Numbered from the stretch's first letter, positions 11,644 through 22,540 are shown. The stretch: 64,000 nt of DNA from Huntiella abstrusa (GCA_025685495.1 JAJNMT010000071.1:1-64000); one strand, 5' to 3'. Made by a program: numbers and translations. The notes: generated from the sequence alone by a model not told the origin.

Positions 11644-12276
11644 ATGGCTCCCATAGAACTCCACAGTCCGCTTGGCCCCAGTGGACAAATCCCATTAGTG
11701 ATCGCAGACACAGTCCTGCAGTTTGTGGCTCACTGGAATGTCGCCCTGGCTCAACATAGAGAGCACGGGGCACCATCTTGTTGGTCGGCAATTGTTATGC
11801 CGACAACATTCTTTCAGACATCATGTGTGAATTGGGGCAAGAACACGAGAAGATTTCTCAAAGCCTTGCGTGTAACACCCGAGATAGTGCAGAGAACTGA
11901 GATCATCCTAATCCCGGTTTTTGTCGCGGATCAATGGTCTTTACTAGTGGCCCAACCACTGGCAAAAAGGATCGCACTGATCCATTCCACAACCAATGGG
12001 GTGTTTCCGGGGCTGATCCTAGTCTTGCAGGATTGGCTCAGAGAATTCGTCGGTAGAAGCTACCGGTTGGATGAGTGGCAAGAGGTGGCAGTAGATGCCC
12101 CTCTAGCCCGTACCAATCATGACTCCGGGATAGTCATGATGATGAACATAATAGCCCTAGTCTTGGGCTATGAACCAATGTCGTTCTACGACGCCGCACA
12201 AATTCCGCGGTATCGTGAGAACCTGGCGACCATGATCGTCAACGGTGATTTCAAGGATGAATTTGATCTCAACTAG
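11644..12276 (+). CDS. Ulp1/C48-like cysteine-protease homologue with replaced catalytic residues
   Basis: 210 residues from ATG 11644; the in-frame stop TAG at 11617-11619 bars a longer unspliced start. Residues 85-205 follow the Ulp1 (SUMO/NEDD8 protease, family C48) order: ILIPVFVADQWSLLV (family: PxxxxxHWxL), LIHSTT (family: DS), a LQDWLREFV helix, ARTNHDSG (family: QxNxxDCG) and the closing helix IPRYRENLATMI-NG (family: MPxxRxxMxxEI). The catalytic positions read Gln97 for His, His114 for Asp, Arg156 for Gln and Ser161 for Cys. If the alignment is right, it cannot be a cysteine protease and may only bind a ubiquitin-like partner. Ulp1-like genes also ride in KDZ-type DNA transposons, so transposon origin is possible. 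An upstream exon cannot be excluded. Confidence 0.6.
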   Translation: MAPIELHSPLGPSGQIPLVIADTVLQFVAHWNVALAQHREHGAPSCWSAIVMPTTFFQTSCVNWGKNTRRFLKALRVTPEIVQRTEIILIPVFVADQWSLLVAQPLAKRIALIHSTTNGVFPGLILVLQDWLREFVGRSYRLDEWQEVAVDAPLARTNHDSGIVMMMNIIALVLGYEPMSFYDAAQIPRYRENLATMIVNGDFKDEFDLN

Positions 12277-12819
12277 TTGTAAAGGAGAAAACAGAGTCAA
12301 TAAGAGGGTATTACTCGATCAACTAGATATTACGATTTTCGAATATATAGTTGTTGGGGTGGCTGGGAGCAGTGTGATGATAACAACGAGAGATTTGATG
12401 TAAAGAACTTGTTATCTTAGAAAATCTTAGATAGCCAGGAAAACCAGATTAAAAACTTCAATATTTCCGTATTACATTGGCTACCTCGATAAGTAACAGG
12501 ATCGCTATCCCGAGTTGCTGCATTGTAGGGTTAGGGTCGCTAAATACCGCGCATGCTTAGAGGAAGAAGAATATTTATCGTTGGAGACTTTAGAAAGAGC
12601 CACAAGAATTGGCTGGCCCTGGACGAGCTAAAAGCGCTTCACGCCGTTTACCTTGACCAAGACAGATTCAAGACAAACATCCGGTTCCGCTAAAACACCG
12701 GCCCCTCGTTCATACTCCACATGAAAGAGTTGTACGCGTCTATGTATCTGTAGGCGAGAGCCAACCAATCCATGTAAATGGATGTACCTGGTTCTATGCT
12801 ACAAAGCTGCGTGTGGAAC
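12277..12819. other. Intergenic stretch
   Basis: No gene recognised. Contains the second copy of the 27-bp telobox repeat (12512-12538). Confidence 0.4.
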
Positions 12820-14035
12820 CGTGAGCACTGTTTGACGATACAACCTGGCCCACGCTATTGGTCTCATGAACTCAGACGTACAGTTGTCCCCAAATCTTAC
12901 CATGAGACGACACGCATTGCGGGTCGTGGAAAGCCACGACACGCATGAAGCATAAAAGAACAGTGTATTGACAACTTGCTGGTGGTGTATGATTGTATGC
13001 TTCAGATACCAGCTACCCGGAGGGGTCCAGAACGCTGACCCAATCGTCTTCCCTATGCATGTATCGGTCTAGACAGATCTGATACCAGCGTCGATTTAGC
13101 GCGAGCACCCACCGATTGATGTCGATGAAATGGAACGATGACCTAGCACGCCATCCACCGCCAAGAAGCACGCGGGATCATTGCTATCAGGCGTTGTGGG
13201 GGATGCCAACTCTCGTGGAGGGAATATCTCCACATGGGCATCCAAGAGTCAATAGCAGTGACCCAAAATGAGGTCAAGAGATATGCGGGTCTTGAGACGG
13301 TACGTCTTTGGGTATTATTAACGTCCGCGGATAGTAAACAACCAAAGTCAAGCCCAACTCCCTAACGGCCAATCAATATCCGGAGTTGGACTAGCCCATC
13401 TACTTATTATCTTAGACGAACAAGTATACAGGAGCCGAAACTTCACGAAAGTGCATAGTCCGTTCAAAACTACTCCCTACTTACATGCGTCGGTGGAAAT
13501 GGATCCCACTTGAAGGTTATTATGTGCACCTAATAGTCGGTCTTTGATGACGACGCATCTTTACCCAAAACGTTGATGAGACGTTGCGTCGTCGGAAGAT
13601 GACACTCTCAGACCAAAATCTTGGAAGCAGATCTTCTACCCACACCCCCGCAACGAAGACACTCGTAAAAACTGATGAGTACGGCCCAAGATAGATTCAT
13701 TTCCTCCTACAAAGACAGATTGAGGACATTCATGTGACAAGGACACAAAGACTCAACGGGTATTGCACCAAGGCTCCGCTCGGGAGTTAAGCGTCATGAA
13801 CTTGTGATTGTATAATAAGTATAGATGGAAAAGGCAGAGCAGACAACGAAGGAACCTCTGTATTCATATTTATTGACAACTTGTTCAGTGCGGAAGGCAG
13901 ATAGTGCATCTACTTGTTTCGACAATACGGCGTATGACGATGGTATGTTCAGCAAAGTCTTAAATCGTTATAGCAACAAAGGGTCAATGGAAATTGAATG
14001 GAGTGTCGTAAGTAGATAGATCATTGAACATCCCA

Positions 14036-14273
14036 TTATCTACCATAGCCGCAGTGGCGGCAGAACCTGCCAGGAGCGACCCAGGACTCGCGCCCCTCCT
14101 CCAGGCAAATGGGGCACAGCTTGCCCCGCATAGGTCCATGCTATATTCGAGATGATATTTGTCAGTACATACTCCTGTACGGTAGGTTATGCTTTACGGA
14201 TACGTACGTTGACCTGGCCAGGAGCCTGGCCAGCGGTGGCAACAATGGAAGAAGTCGTCTCAGGTTGGCACAT
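14036..14273 (-). CDS. Zinc-ribbon-like miniprotein Z1-A (two exons)
   Basis: Exon 1 is 14208-14273 (22 codons from ATG, starting MCQPETT), the intron 14141-14207 (67 nt, GTACGT...TATAG), exon 2 14036-14140 ending TAA. The 56-residue product has LCPIC at 30-34, ESWVAPGRF at 40-48 and CRHCGY at 49-54. C-x2-C-x14-C-x2-C followed by GY is a zinc-ribbon-like layout, and the spacing is identical in all five Z1/Z3 proteins. A TATATA box lies about 155 nt upstream (14429-14436). No signal peptide. It is divergent from Z2-A within the same unit. The frame and both splice sites are intact. Zinc binding and any role are inferred from spacing only. Confidence 0.75.
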
Positions 14274-14428
14274 TGTGAACAGTGCAGTTGAATTAAACAG
14301 AAACAAAGTTGAAAACGCGGCGTTGATAATTGTCGCTGAAGGGAGGAAAGCAGTCAAGATTTGTAGTTGGTGAGTGTGTAGGAAAAGGAGAGAAAAGGTT
14401 TGGAACTGAGTCTGGGGGAAAACACCCC

Positions 14429-14436
14429 TTTATATA
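14429..14436 (-). promoter_or_regulatory. TATA box of Z1-A
   Basis: TTTATATA on the plus strand (TATATAAA on the coding strand), about 155 nt before the Z1-A start. The same box is kept in unit C (27124-27131), while unit B reads CTATGTACCC at this place. Confidence 0.5.
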
Positions 14437-15663
14437 TCCAAACAAGGCCGCGTCACCGCTTGCCATGTTCTTATTTCTCGCTGCATTCAATGTTTCTCCT
14501 TCCTAATTAACGCGATTTACTTTAAACAGTGGCAAACGCAATCTCACCCGGCTTCCTGGTGTAATTTGGGGCGAGTCCGTGTTCCTGCTCAATTTCAGGA
14601 CTTAATCCCATCTGCGTTGTACGGTCGTTGGGTTATTCCCATTTTGGGTAAGTCTTGGTCCGTGCGGCAACTTCTGTGTACGAGCCTAGACCTGGAAGGA
14701 CCAGTATGCACTTGGCCTCATTTGGGTGTTGAAAAAACCTTTAGGATCGCAGGACGCTAGGGCTCTGATTGACGTCAAAGTTTATTTCAATATCTGGCCA
14801 CGTAATATCACCTCGTTAGAATACTACCTACTGGATGACCGAATTTTCGTGCATTGAGGCTATCTTGCTAAAGATTGTTCTTCTCATTCTATTGAGGGAT
14901 TTCCAAATGTCGCCGCGTTTAACACGCCATACCTGGGACCGGCAGCGACTCAGCCAGTACTGGACATAGTTCAAACTTGCCAGGTCAACTGTGCCTACCG
15001 AGTTCAGCAAGCTATGATTACAAATGCTTGGATTCCTCTTGATTCCATGGACGACAGGTCGTATCCAATAAACCAGTTCAGACAACAACATGGACGCTCT
15101 ACGAGACAGTCTCAAGGAGCACTCATTAACTGCCACATCTACCCCGCAATCTACAGCAATTCCCGTACGCAAAAGGAAATCACCAAGATGGAGTGCAATT
15201 GCATGGTCTCAGTGCATTTGTCAACACTACTTCGGCCCCACTTCAATGAGCCCAGAAGCTGCCATTGTGGTAAGTTTCGCCCACTGGATATTGGTAATGT
15301 AGATTCATAGATAGGTATGAATTTTCCAGAACCCAACCTTGATTTGTAATGGGTACACTTCTGGTCGGTGGTTACTGCCCAAACAGACAGTTCCATATCT
15401 TTCCTCCGGCGCCCAAAGTCATTGGTGTGCTCACAGGCTTGACGGGTGGTTTACAGAGGCTTCAACACTGAAAGTTACCCACTGAGGCACCAATCAGCAA
15501 TCGTGCCAAACATGTATTCAAACCTGCCCTTTTTCCGCTCCCTTGACTGTGTATTGCCTTTCATCTGTTCATCAAATCTCGCTACCAGACTGCCAGTCTC
15601 CAACTTCCACTCGAAACATCCCGATTTTACGGACTAAAAATAAACCAACTATCAATCTCCAAC

Positions 15664-15861
15664 ATTTGTTTCAACAGCTACACCACTGTAAGTTGGCTGT
15701 CGAATTGATCTTGGGATTCAGTTATCTAACTCGTTGTAACCCTCTAGCCTTGCACGTACGCCGAGAGCGCCCAGCCCACCGCTGCTGCTGGCCCCGGTGT
15801 GAACCATTCGTCCAATGACTCTTACGAATGCGAACGGTGTAAAGAGTGGGAACTGTGGTGA
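15664..15861 (+). pseudogene. Z2-A, zinc miniprotein gene with lost start codon
   Basis: Aligns codon for codon with Z2-C (28136-28363). The ATG of Z2-B and Z2-C is ATT here. Exon 1 is 15664-15687, the 60-nt intron 15688-15747 (GTAAGT...CTCTAG) and exon 2 15748-15861. Exon 2 keeps NHSSND and YECERCKEW but ends early at a TGA just after, losing the H-x-C half of the metal site. The TATTTAAA box of the sister promoters reads ATTCAAA. The loss of start codon, box and C-terminus together mark a dead copy. Confidence 0.7.
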
Positions 15862-17288
15862 ACTATGCTCTGTTATGAATCGTACATTGTCAACAAAGTG
15901 GCGCGAGTCATTGTTTCCAAGTTTGTTTAACCCGCAAGCTATGCTCTTGTTCGCCTCATTGATTCGGTGAAGGTGTACCTTAGGGTTACGGCACATCAGC
16001 AGTGAAGATCCTTGGACGTCTATGCTTAGTCAGCAAGACCGCCCGCTCAGTGAACAAATGAGAATATGGAGGGGGGCATGTACATATGTACATACATACC
16101 CAGGTATCATGTCCCATTATGACAAGATCATTCAGCTCAAGAGCATTTGACATTTTACATGCATGCTGCATAGTTGAGGACAGGTTCACCTGGGACCTGT
16201 CTTGTTAAAAACCCGAATAAACACACAGGTTGATATCTCCCCATTTGCTGATGCCTCTGGTGATTAACCACTTTTACCGGGACCGTTGCAGCCATTCTAC
16301 ATGTTATGCCAACTCAAGGAACGCTGCATTTCTCACAAAGCCAGGTCACGAATTCAATCTTCTCTTCATATTTGGCATCACGTCCGGCAGGAGGTAACAG
16401 TTTGAAATAGCGCCTTGGTTTCAATGGAGACCTCTTGATCTTCTGCGGAGACACATGAGTTCTTGACTTCATCTACGGACAATTGAGCACGTCCCATTAC
16501 GTGTACAACTACCATTGCCGTGAGATACAATTGTGGAGGCGTCGGCCAAATCTCACGGAATTATTGACAGCATAACAAGTGAGTGGAATCCTGATGAACA
16601 TCACCAAGGCAGTGGACTAGACCTTCGGGCCGCCTGGGATTGTCTCACAACCAACACCGCGCTACTACCGGTTACGTACTTGAACGAGACAACTGTTCAC
16701 GCCCACATCATGATCACAAGAGTCGCCACGATCCACTAAAGTCATATTCCCGTGGGCTACATCTAGCTGGAAGCTTGCTTAGTTCAACCATAAAGTATAT
16801 CCACTCGAATAATTTCTGCTGCAATACCCATGGATGTGTCTATATATATGCTGCACCTATGGTGTGCCTAGATACCACGAAGGAGGTGTATGCCGCAAAA
16901 TGGCGTCATCCTCTGAACTCCAAGCTAACGATAGATGAAGACTGCGACCAAACCAGAAAAAGACAGTCACAAACACTTACGAATTCCACGCCAGTATTTT
17001 CCGCACAGATGTAGCGTGCATCCTTGCGAGATAGCATTTAAACGAGGACGAGTTCTGTCACTCGCGAATGAGTAGAGGGGGCATCTCAGATATCATAGTC
17101 TTACAAGAAATCTTTCTCACGAATCAAGCATATAGATTCAGTCACGTTTGGGATAATTTCGAGGCTTAACGGGGAATCCAACGGTGTGTTTGTTTATTCT
17201 GTTCTGACGGGGCACATCGACAACGACTCATTCAATGGCTGGAGTCGCGAAGATCCGGGAGGGTAGGCGAGATCTATCTCAGATACCA
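15862..17288. other. Intergenic stretch
   Basis: No gene I can support. The palindrome TACATATGTA lies near 16080. The motif ATGCTTAGTCAGCA near 16022 recurs near 36468, which hints that the duplication linking 17.2-18.4 kb with 37.2-37.9 kb reaches further left in diverged form. Confidence 0.35.
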
Positions 17289-17524
17289 TTAATTCTGGTA
17301 TCCACAGTTGCCGCAGTTCCGGCCACTAGCAACCCAGGAGTCCTGTCCATTGGCCTTGCAGCGGGGGCAGAGCGTCCCAGGCAGGGTGCTATGCTATTCA
17401 GAGGAAGAAAGGTTAGCCTTGTCTGAGTGATGTTAGGTTATACTTCTGGTGTGCTTACATTAACCAAGGCAGCGACAAGGCTGGTGGCAGAGACGATGTT
17501 GGTGATGTTCTTTTCGAGACACAT
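17289..17524 (-). CDS. Zinc-ribbon-like miniprotein Z3-a (two exons)
   Basis: Exon 1 is 17459-17524 (22 codons, MCLEKNITN...), the intron 17394-17458 (65 nt, GTAAGC...AATAG), exon 2 17289-17393 ending TAA. Product is 56 residues: LCPRC (30-34), DSWVASGRN (40-48), CGNCGYQN (49-56). Exon sizes, intron place and cysteine spacing equal those of Z1, so Z1 and Z3 are one family. Z3-b at 37227-37462 is a close sister. The leader is interrupted by a SINE (17611-17979) between start codon and TATA-like TATTTAAG (reverse strand, about 18078). An E-box/telobox composite lies at 18331-18372. The frame is intact despite the insertion. Function unknown. Confidence 0.78.
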
Positions 17525-17610
17525 TTTGATGATGCAGTTGACTTAGATGAGGATGGTATCAAAAGGTTGGCAAGGCGATGGTATCGGAAACGATTCAAGT
17601 TGGATGGCGG

Positions 17611-17947
17611 CCCCGATGGCGCAGTGGTTAAGCGCTGGGTGTACTTCTTCCTCACGGAAGAGGTAGCAGGTTCGATTCCTGCTCGGGTCAAACCAGTGAA
17701 CACCAAGTTCAAGGCTGCACCTGGGAACTGCACCTTTGTAACTTGCTGTGAGCTGGAACTAACTGTCCGGTCTGTGGAGGGTCTTCTAACTTGGGGTCGG
17801 GTCGGGGTGCTAGGATTCGGGTTTCTATATACTGGGTTGGAGGATATGAGGTGTCTGCAGATTAGATTGGTACTAGCATAGGTTGAACTTAGATGTCCTG
17901 CAATACAGAAAGTCTCTCCATAGGCTAAGGCCTGCATGAGAGTAATG

Positions 17948-17979
<32 letters not shown>
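17611..17979 (+). mobile_element. tRNA-derived SINE with poly-A tail and 12-bp target duplication
   Basis: A perfect 12-bp direct repeat GTTGGATGGCGG lies at 17599-17610 and 17980-17991. The body starts with a tRNA-like head: A-box TGGCGCAGTGG, a GCGC/GCGC D-stem, a CTTCC-TCAC-GGAAG arm like the long variable arm of Ser/Leu tRNAs, and B-box GGTTCGATTCC within a GCAGG/CCTGC T-arm. It ends in 29 A residues. The sister promoter at 37.5 kb lacks the insertion, which proves the empty site. The 3' end AGGCTAA-(GG)CCTGCATGAGAGTAATGA is shared with the 56.4-kb element. An unbroken tail and perfect duplication point to a recent insertion. Confidence 0.92.
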
Positions 17980-17982
<3 letters not shown>

Positions 17983-18330
17983 GGATGGCGGAAAATTTGA
18001 GTGGGTGTAAATTGGAATGGGTGAAAGTTTGAAGAGGAAGAAAAAAATCGAAATCCATCCTCGGGCAAAAGACCATCTTAAATACCCAGAATTGGTTACG
18101 TGGGTGCCTGCCCAATGCTATTCTTTGAAAATTAATCCGGGTCCTTTCCGCAATTGTTGCTATCCACTGCAGGTAAGACCCAATTCTATATGGATATCAC
18201 GCGTTCACTGCATTGCTATTGTAGTCAGGTTCGTATTGGCATGACTGACTGCAAAACAACTGAATCGTGGTGCAGGCTATTGCCTCTTTGGGCATCTTGT
18301 CGACAGACATGGACCATCCGTCGGCTCAGT

Positions 18331-18372
18331 CACGTGCCCGGGGTCTGGGAATATCCACTCGAGTAACCCTAA
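18331..18372. promoter_or_regulatory. E-box plus telobox composite upstream of Z3-a
   Basis: CACGTG followed directly by CCCGGGGT(C/T)TG, then AACCCTAA 34 nt from the E-box start. The same arrangement and spacing occur at 37877-37918 upstream of Z3-b, and with 31 nt at 21262-21300. CACGTG is a bHLH site and AACCCTAA a telomere-like box bound by Myb-type factors in fungi. The regulatory role is inferred. Confidence 0.5.
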
Positions 18373-18733
18373 CGTTCCATCCCACGGTATAGTCCGCCGG
18401 GTGATTGTTCACCAAGGAGGGGCGAACCTCTTTCGTAATATGGGGTGAGATACAGAATCCTCTCGGTGTACTGTTATGACCGATTGAACAAAGAAGAACA
18501 AGGAATCCGGGAAAGCGCAAGGGCAACATGCAAACATTGAAATGGGCTCAATACTGTAAAATCTGGAGAACAATTGTATTGGGTCTATGCTGAACCACGG
18601 CTGTGTAGAGGCAACTCGTGGTATACTCGCTAGTGTGTAGAAAATCAAATGTAAGCTCTATGCCTATGGAACAAACACTTGATTGAGGAACTCGGAATAA
18701 TCAAACGCCTAACTTCATGTCTTATTTGGTGCA
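18373..18733. other. Intergenic stretch
   Basis: Lies between the Z3-a upstream region and the 3' end of the next minus-strand gene. No gene recognised. Confidence 0.35.
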
Positions 18734-19054
18734 CTATTGCGCATAGCATTGGATTCTGTGAGTGTGAGAGGAGTACAAGTCGTAATAGTAGCCATCCCGA
18801 CTAGGTTTGAGGATTTGGACCGTGACCGTGTAGCGTCCTGACATAGATAAATAGCATTCGCTTCTGAAGGCTCCGCCATCAAAGCCAACCGGGGTCATCA
18901 CCACGTCGAATGTTTGGTGTTGTGGGTCATGGATTGTCATCGTAGCAGTGAAGCCACGAATGGCTCTGCCCGACACCTTACTGCATAGAATGTGCAGAGT
19001 CTGACCAATGTAGCCGACGGATGGGTTATCTGTCAAATCGAAGATGGGAGGCAT
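18734..19054 (-). CDS. Small Ig-like beta-sandwich protein, member 2
   Basis: Intronless, 106 residues from the ATG at 19054. It is gapless and roughly 60 percent identical by eye to the protein at 33184-33504. Features: YIGQ (about 19-22), TATMTIHDP (about 36-44), a GGAF turn (64-67), SMSGRYTVTVQI (72-83), and the closing SSHTHRIQ shared with its sister. Alternating hydrophobic strands and glycine turns fit a two-sheet beta-sandwich. No signal peptide or membrane span. The frame continues upstream of the ATG without stops, but the sister start and equal length favour 19054. It is divergently arranged with member 3 across a 1.5-kb spacer. Role unknown. Confidence 0.8.
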   Translation of the reverse strand: MPPIFDLTDNPSVGYIGQTLHILCSKVSGRAIRGFTATMTIHDPQHQTFDVVMTPVGFDGGAFRSECYLSMSGRYTVTVQILKPSRDGYYYDLYSSHTHRIQCYAQ

Positions 19055-20568
19055 TGTGATAAAGCTTGATATGTCGTGAATATTGTTATTGGAAGGAGTA
19101 ATAGAAGCAGGTAAGTGTGACTGAATTTGACGAGTTACATGAATACTCGCTGACCGAAAAGGTCGGAGACGAACATTATATACATGTTTTGAGTGGGTGT
19201 TTAATGGTGATATTTCAAGTAATCGTCCGGGCCGACCGAAGAACAATGAACGATTGCCATAGAGTGGGATTCGGTTGCAGAACCCCCAAGTGTTTTACTC
19301 ATTGACTGACATGTCAAAGGATCACTAGTGTGAGACGGTCCAACAAGGCGTCAGGTAAGCCCGGAACATTCCGTGTGCTCATCCAAGTCTTTCACAACCT
19401 CCAAGTCTATGCGTGCACCCAAAGATCCTCGGGGTTCCCCGTGCATAGTTGCCGTACTGTTAAAACTTACCGGTGCGGTGCGAGATAAAGCGTCTTAATC
19501 GAACGAGAGAATGGTCGCGTCAACAATACCATGGAGTGGGTTGACTCATCAACGCCATCCAAGGGTGATGGACTCAAGTTCATCCCGAGATAGGAAGGTT
19601 TTGCATGTAGGTAGACTTTGGAAGATGGATACATCAACAGTAACCTGTCCTACAGAACGATCAATCACATGTTTTGTCCCTGCTCAAACAAAGAAATAAA
19701 ATGGATGCTCGAACCAACAGTCCTGCCGTCACTTTCGGCACTTCCCGGCGTGAAAGGCGATACCCCTGTGTCTCTGAATCCGTCATGCAAGGAACGATTT
19801 TCCTATCATGGATAGTCCGCACTAGGAGGATACCATGACTGGATACGCTGAACCGCCTATTGAGCTACTTTGCTTCGGAATATCCCGTTTTTGGTACGAC
19901 GCCTTCCCTTTGTTCCTCCGTGACCCACAGTGGTGTGCAAGAAATGATAATCTCGACCCGTATGACTTGCTTGGGAGCGAAGAGTGCGTGTGATGACATT
20001 TCAAACAGAGACCTTCTGGACAAGGTGAGGTCGCAAAATATGATTGGAGGCTAGAGGCTCGGGGACATGGCACCGTAACAATAACGTGTACCAAAGATTA
20101 TTTGGGTTTCTAGATCCCAATCAGGTGATGTCGTGTTCGGCACATCCCGAGGTGACACGCGTGGATCTTCTTTTGACAGAATCCTTTGTGCCAGGGGCCA
20201 CCTCTTGTGCCTAGCAAAGTAAAACAAAGAAAATCGGGTTTTTGGGTGATATAGGTCGATGGTCTTTGTTGGGCTCTTCAAGATACCCGCACAAAGGGGT
20301 GACAAAGAGAAGGGTCACGATCGGGGTTGCCAAAGCTGTACACTAGCTCGTATCAACGGATAGTCCCTGCTTTCATTTCATATAAAAGCTGGCAATGCAT
20401 GACGAACCAGTTTTCCGCAACAACATTACTTTCTCTATCAAATCAGTTGACACATCACACCATCACACCAACTTCGCAACCTCATCTCACACTCATCAAA
20501 CAGTTTGAATCCGGAAAAGCTATCAAATCGTTTACTGCATTCTACGAAGCCTTCTACATCCATACAAA
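19055..20568. other. 1.5-kb divergent promoter spacer of Ig-like pair I
   Basis: Separates head-to-head genes at 19054 (minus) and 20569 (plus). TATAAAAG at 20381-20388 lies about 190 nt before the plus-strand start, followed by an A/C-rich leader. The segment near 19710 (GTCACTTTCGGC-CTTCCCG) resembles the spacer of pair II near 34180, which supports common descent. No further gene is supported inside. Confidence 0.55.
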
Positions 20569-20889
20569 ATGTGTCACCTTTTTCAATTCGATTCGCTGCC
20601 AGATACCTGCTATGTTGGAGAAGCAGTCAACATCAATTGCAGCGATGTATATCGCGCTCTAGATACTGGGATTCTGGCAGCCGTAACCATTCGTGATCCC
20701 CGCGGCCATTACAGTAGCAACACCATGATGTCTTGTGGTCACGGTCTCGTCGCTTTCGAATCGAGCTTTGTGCCTGCATATGCGGGAAAGTACGAAATCA
20801 AGGTTCATTTCATGAAACAATACTTTGATGAAAGACCATCGACAATCCACTCCGTTCTGTCCGCGTTTATCACAGCTTACAAATGTTAA
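20569..20889 (+). CDS. Small Ig-like beta-sandwich protein, member 3
   Basis: Intronless, 106 residues, the same length as its sister at 35137-35457 and alignable without gaps (about half identical by eye). Features: LFQFD (4-8), YVGE (15-18), a Cys at 24, VTIRDPRGH (39-47), a hydrophobic F-x-x-x-F pair (63 and 67), AGKYEIKVHF (72-81), SAFITAY near the end. No signal peptide, so cytoplasmic or nuclear location is expected. Paired head to head with member 2. The TATA box is at 20381. Function unknown; only the fold type is inferred. Confidence 0.8.
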   Translation: MCHLFQFDSLPDTCYVGEAVNINCSDVYRALDTGILAAVTIRDPRGHYSSNTMMSCGHGLVAFESSFVPAYAGKYEIKVHFMKQYFDERPSTIHSVLSAFITAYKC

Positions 20890-21369
20890 ACTCGCGCCGG
20901 CGTGGGGATTAATTCAGCTCGTGTGTTTCTGCCAAACCATTCACTCCAACCTTCTGTATAGAGTACACTTTGTTAATATACCATTCACTACTTGTTGACA
21001 ATGCATTCCATCTCCTGTTTCAAAAGTGACTGAGCCACCTATCTCTTTATGTTAACCCTGCAGTGTGTGTATCCTAATTTAGCTACGCCATGTTGGTATC
21101 TCGTTCTCTCAATTGACGAGAACAATCTATCTTGGTCATGATATTAGTCTTAACCATCGGATTCAAATATAGAATCGTCCTTGGCTTGTGTCGTTATGCT
21201 CCTAACCACTGCTATGGCTTTAGGAATTCCGCTCGTAGACTGGACCTCCAGGCTCAAGAGTCACGTGCCCGGGGTTTGGAACCTTTCTAGGCAACCCTAA
21301 CATCATTTCCACCGTATGTACCGTAGTCTATCCTGGAAAGTCTCACATCGAATCATCGGCACCTTTTGA
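20890..21369. other. Intergenic stretch before unit B
   Basis: No gene recognised. Holds the third composite element at 21262-21300. Confidence 0.35.
21262..21300. promoter_or_regulatory. Third copy of the E-box plus telobox composite
   Basis: CACGTGCCCGGGGTTTGG then AACCCTAA 31 nt from the E-box start. No Z3 gene is found in the matching position, so it may be the remains of a lost Z3 promoter or control unit B. Confidence 0.45.
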
Positions 21370-22540
21370 GGCTGGAACCTAGCCTACACTATTGGGCTCA
21401 TGACCTGCGACGTACAGTCATCCCTTGTTTTATAAAAAGACGACCACCCATTGGGGGCCATTGAAAGGCGCGACACGCATGGAGCATGATTGTACAGTAT
21501 ATTTACAAGTTTTCGGCGCTGTTTGATAGTATAGTTCCGATGCCAGCTACCCAGAGGGTTGCCGGACTCTCACCCGATCGTCTTCCGTGTGTATGTATCG
21601 GTCTTGACAGCTCTGACAGCAACGTCTATTTCTCCCCAGCATGCACCGATTAATGTGGATGGAAACGAAGGATCGTGTAGTAGGTCAATCATCGCCAAGA
21701 AGGACGCCGGATCATTGCCATGAGGGGCTGTGGGAAATGTCGAGTCCTATGGAGGATCCATCTCTACATAGGCCGCCCAGATTCAATAGCAGTGGACCGA
21801 GATCAGGTCAGAACACATGCAGACCTTGAGAACGTAGGCCTTTGGGCGTAGATAGCGTCCGCGGATAGTAAACAACCAAAATGAAGCCCAAGTAGTTAAT
21901 AGTCTTTCAATGGCCGGAGCTAGACGAGCCCTTCTACCTTTTTCCCTAGAAGAACGTGTATACAGGAGCCGAAACCTCAAGGAAGAGGATGGTCCGGTCA
22001 AAATGAGTTTCGCCGGACAGACCTCGATCAGAATTGATCTCACTGGAAGGTGAGCGATCACGCATCTTCCCTCAAGGCGTTGATGAGAAAGTGCGGCGTC
22101 CGAAGACGACAGTCTGAGATCAAAGTCTTGGAAACAGACCTTCTACACACACCACCGCAACGAAGACACTCATAAGACCCGATGAGTACAATCGACGATA
22201 GATTCATATCCTAATACAAAAACAGATTTACAAGTCGCGTGATAAGGACACCAAGACTAAGCGGGTATAGCACCAAGACTGCGCCCGGGAGTTGAACGTC
22301 ATGAAATTGTGGTAGTATGATACATACAGAGGGAAATGGCAGAGCTGACGCCCAAGCGGTTTCTGTTCATTTATTTATTAACTACTTCTTGAGTGACAAA
22401 GGCACAAGGTGGATCTAATGGGTTCAGCAATACGGTCTGTAACGACGAGATGTTGAGCCCGTCCTTAAGTCTTTATGGAAACGGAGGGTCAATGGAAAGT
22501 AACGGAACTGGAATTAAAAATAATTAAACACTTCTATATC

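Larger units (their letters stand above)
12820..15861 (+). repeat. Duplication unit A (carries Z1-A and Z2-A)
   Basis: Aligns with unit B (about 21370-26050) and unit C (about 26065-29640). Landmarks in order are: GTACAGT(T/C)(A/G)TCCC, CACGACACGCAT, CAGCTACCC, AATAGCAGTG, GTCCGCGGATAGTAAAC, GTATACAGGAGCCGAAAC, the Z1 gene, GGACCAGTATGCACTTGG, and the Z2 gene. Homology stops abruptly inside the last codons of Z2-A, so A is shorter at its right end than B and C. The boundaries are judged by eye and could move by tens of bases. Confidence 0.75.

Noticed and set aside
14828..15172. Minus-strand frame of 114 codons that is also open in unit B (23336-23650)
   Set aside because: The two copies are closely similar DNA, most differences change the amino acid, and unit C lacks the region, so shared openness reflects recent duplication and not selection.
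17455..17937. 160-codon minus-strand frame including LTRAGIEPATSSV-like text
   Set aside because: It runs through the SINE; that peptide is the usual reverse translation of a tRNA-like B-box region. The real gene here is the two-exon Z3-a.
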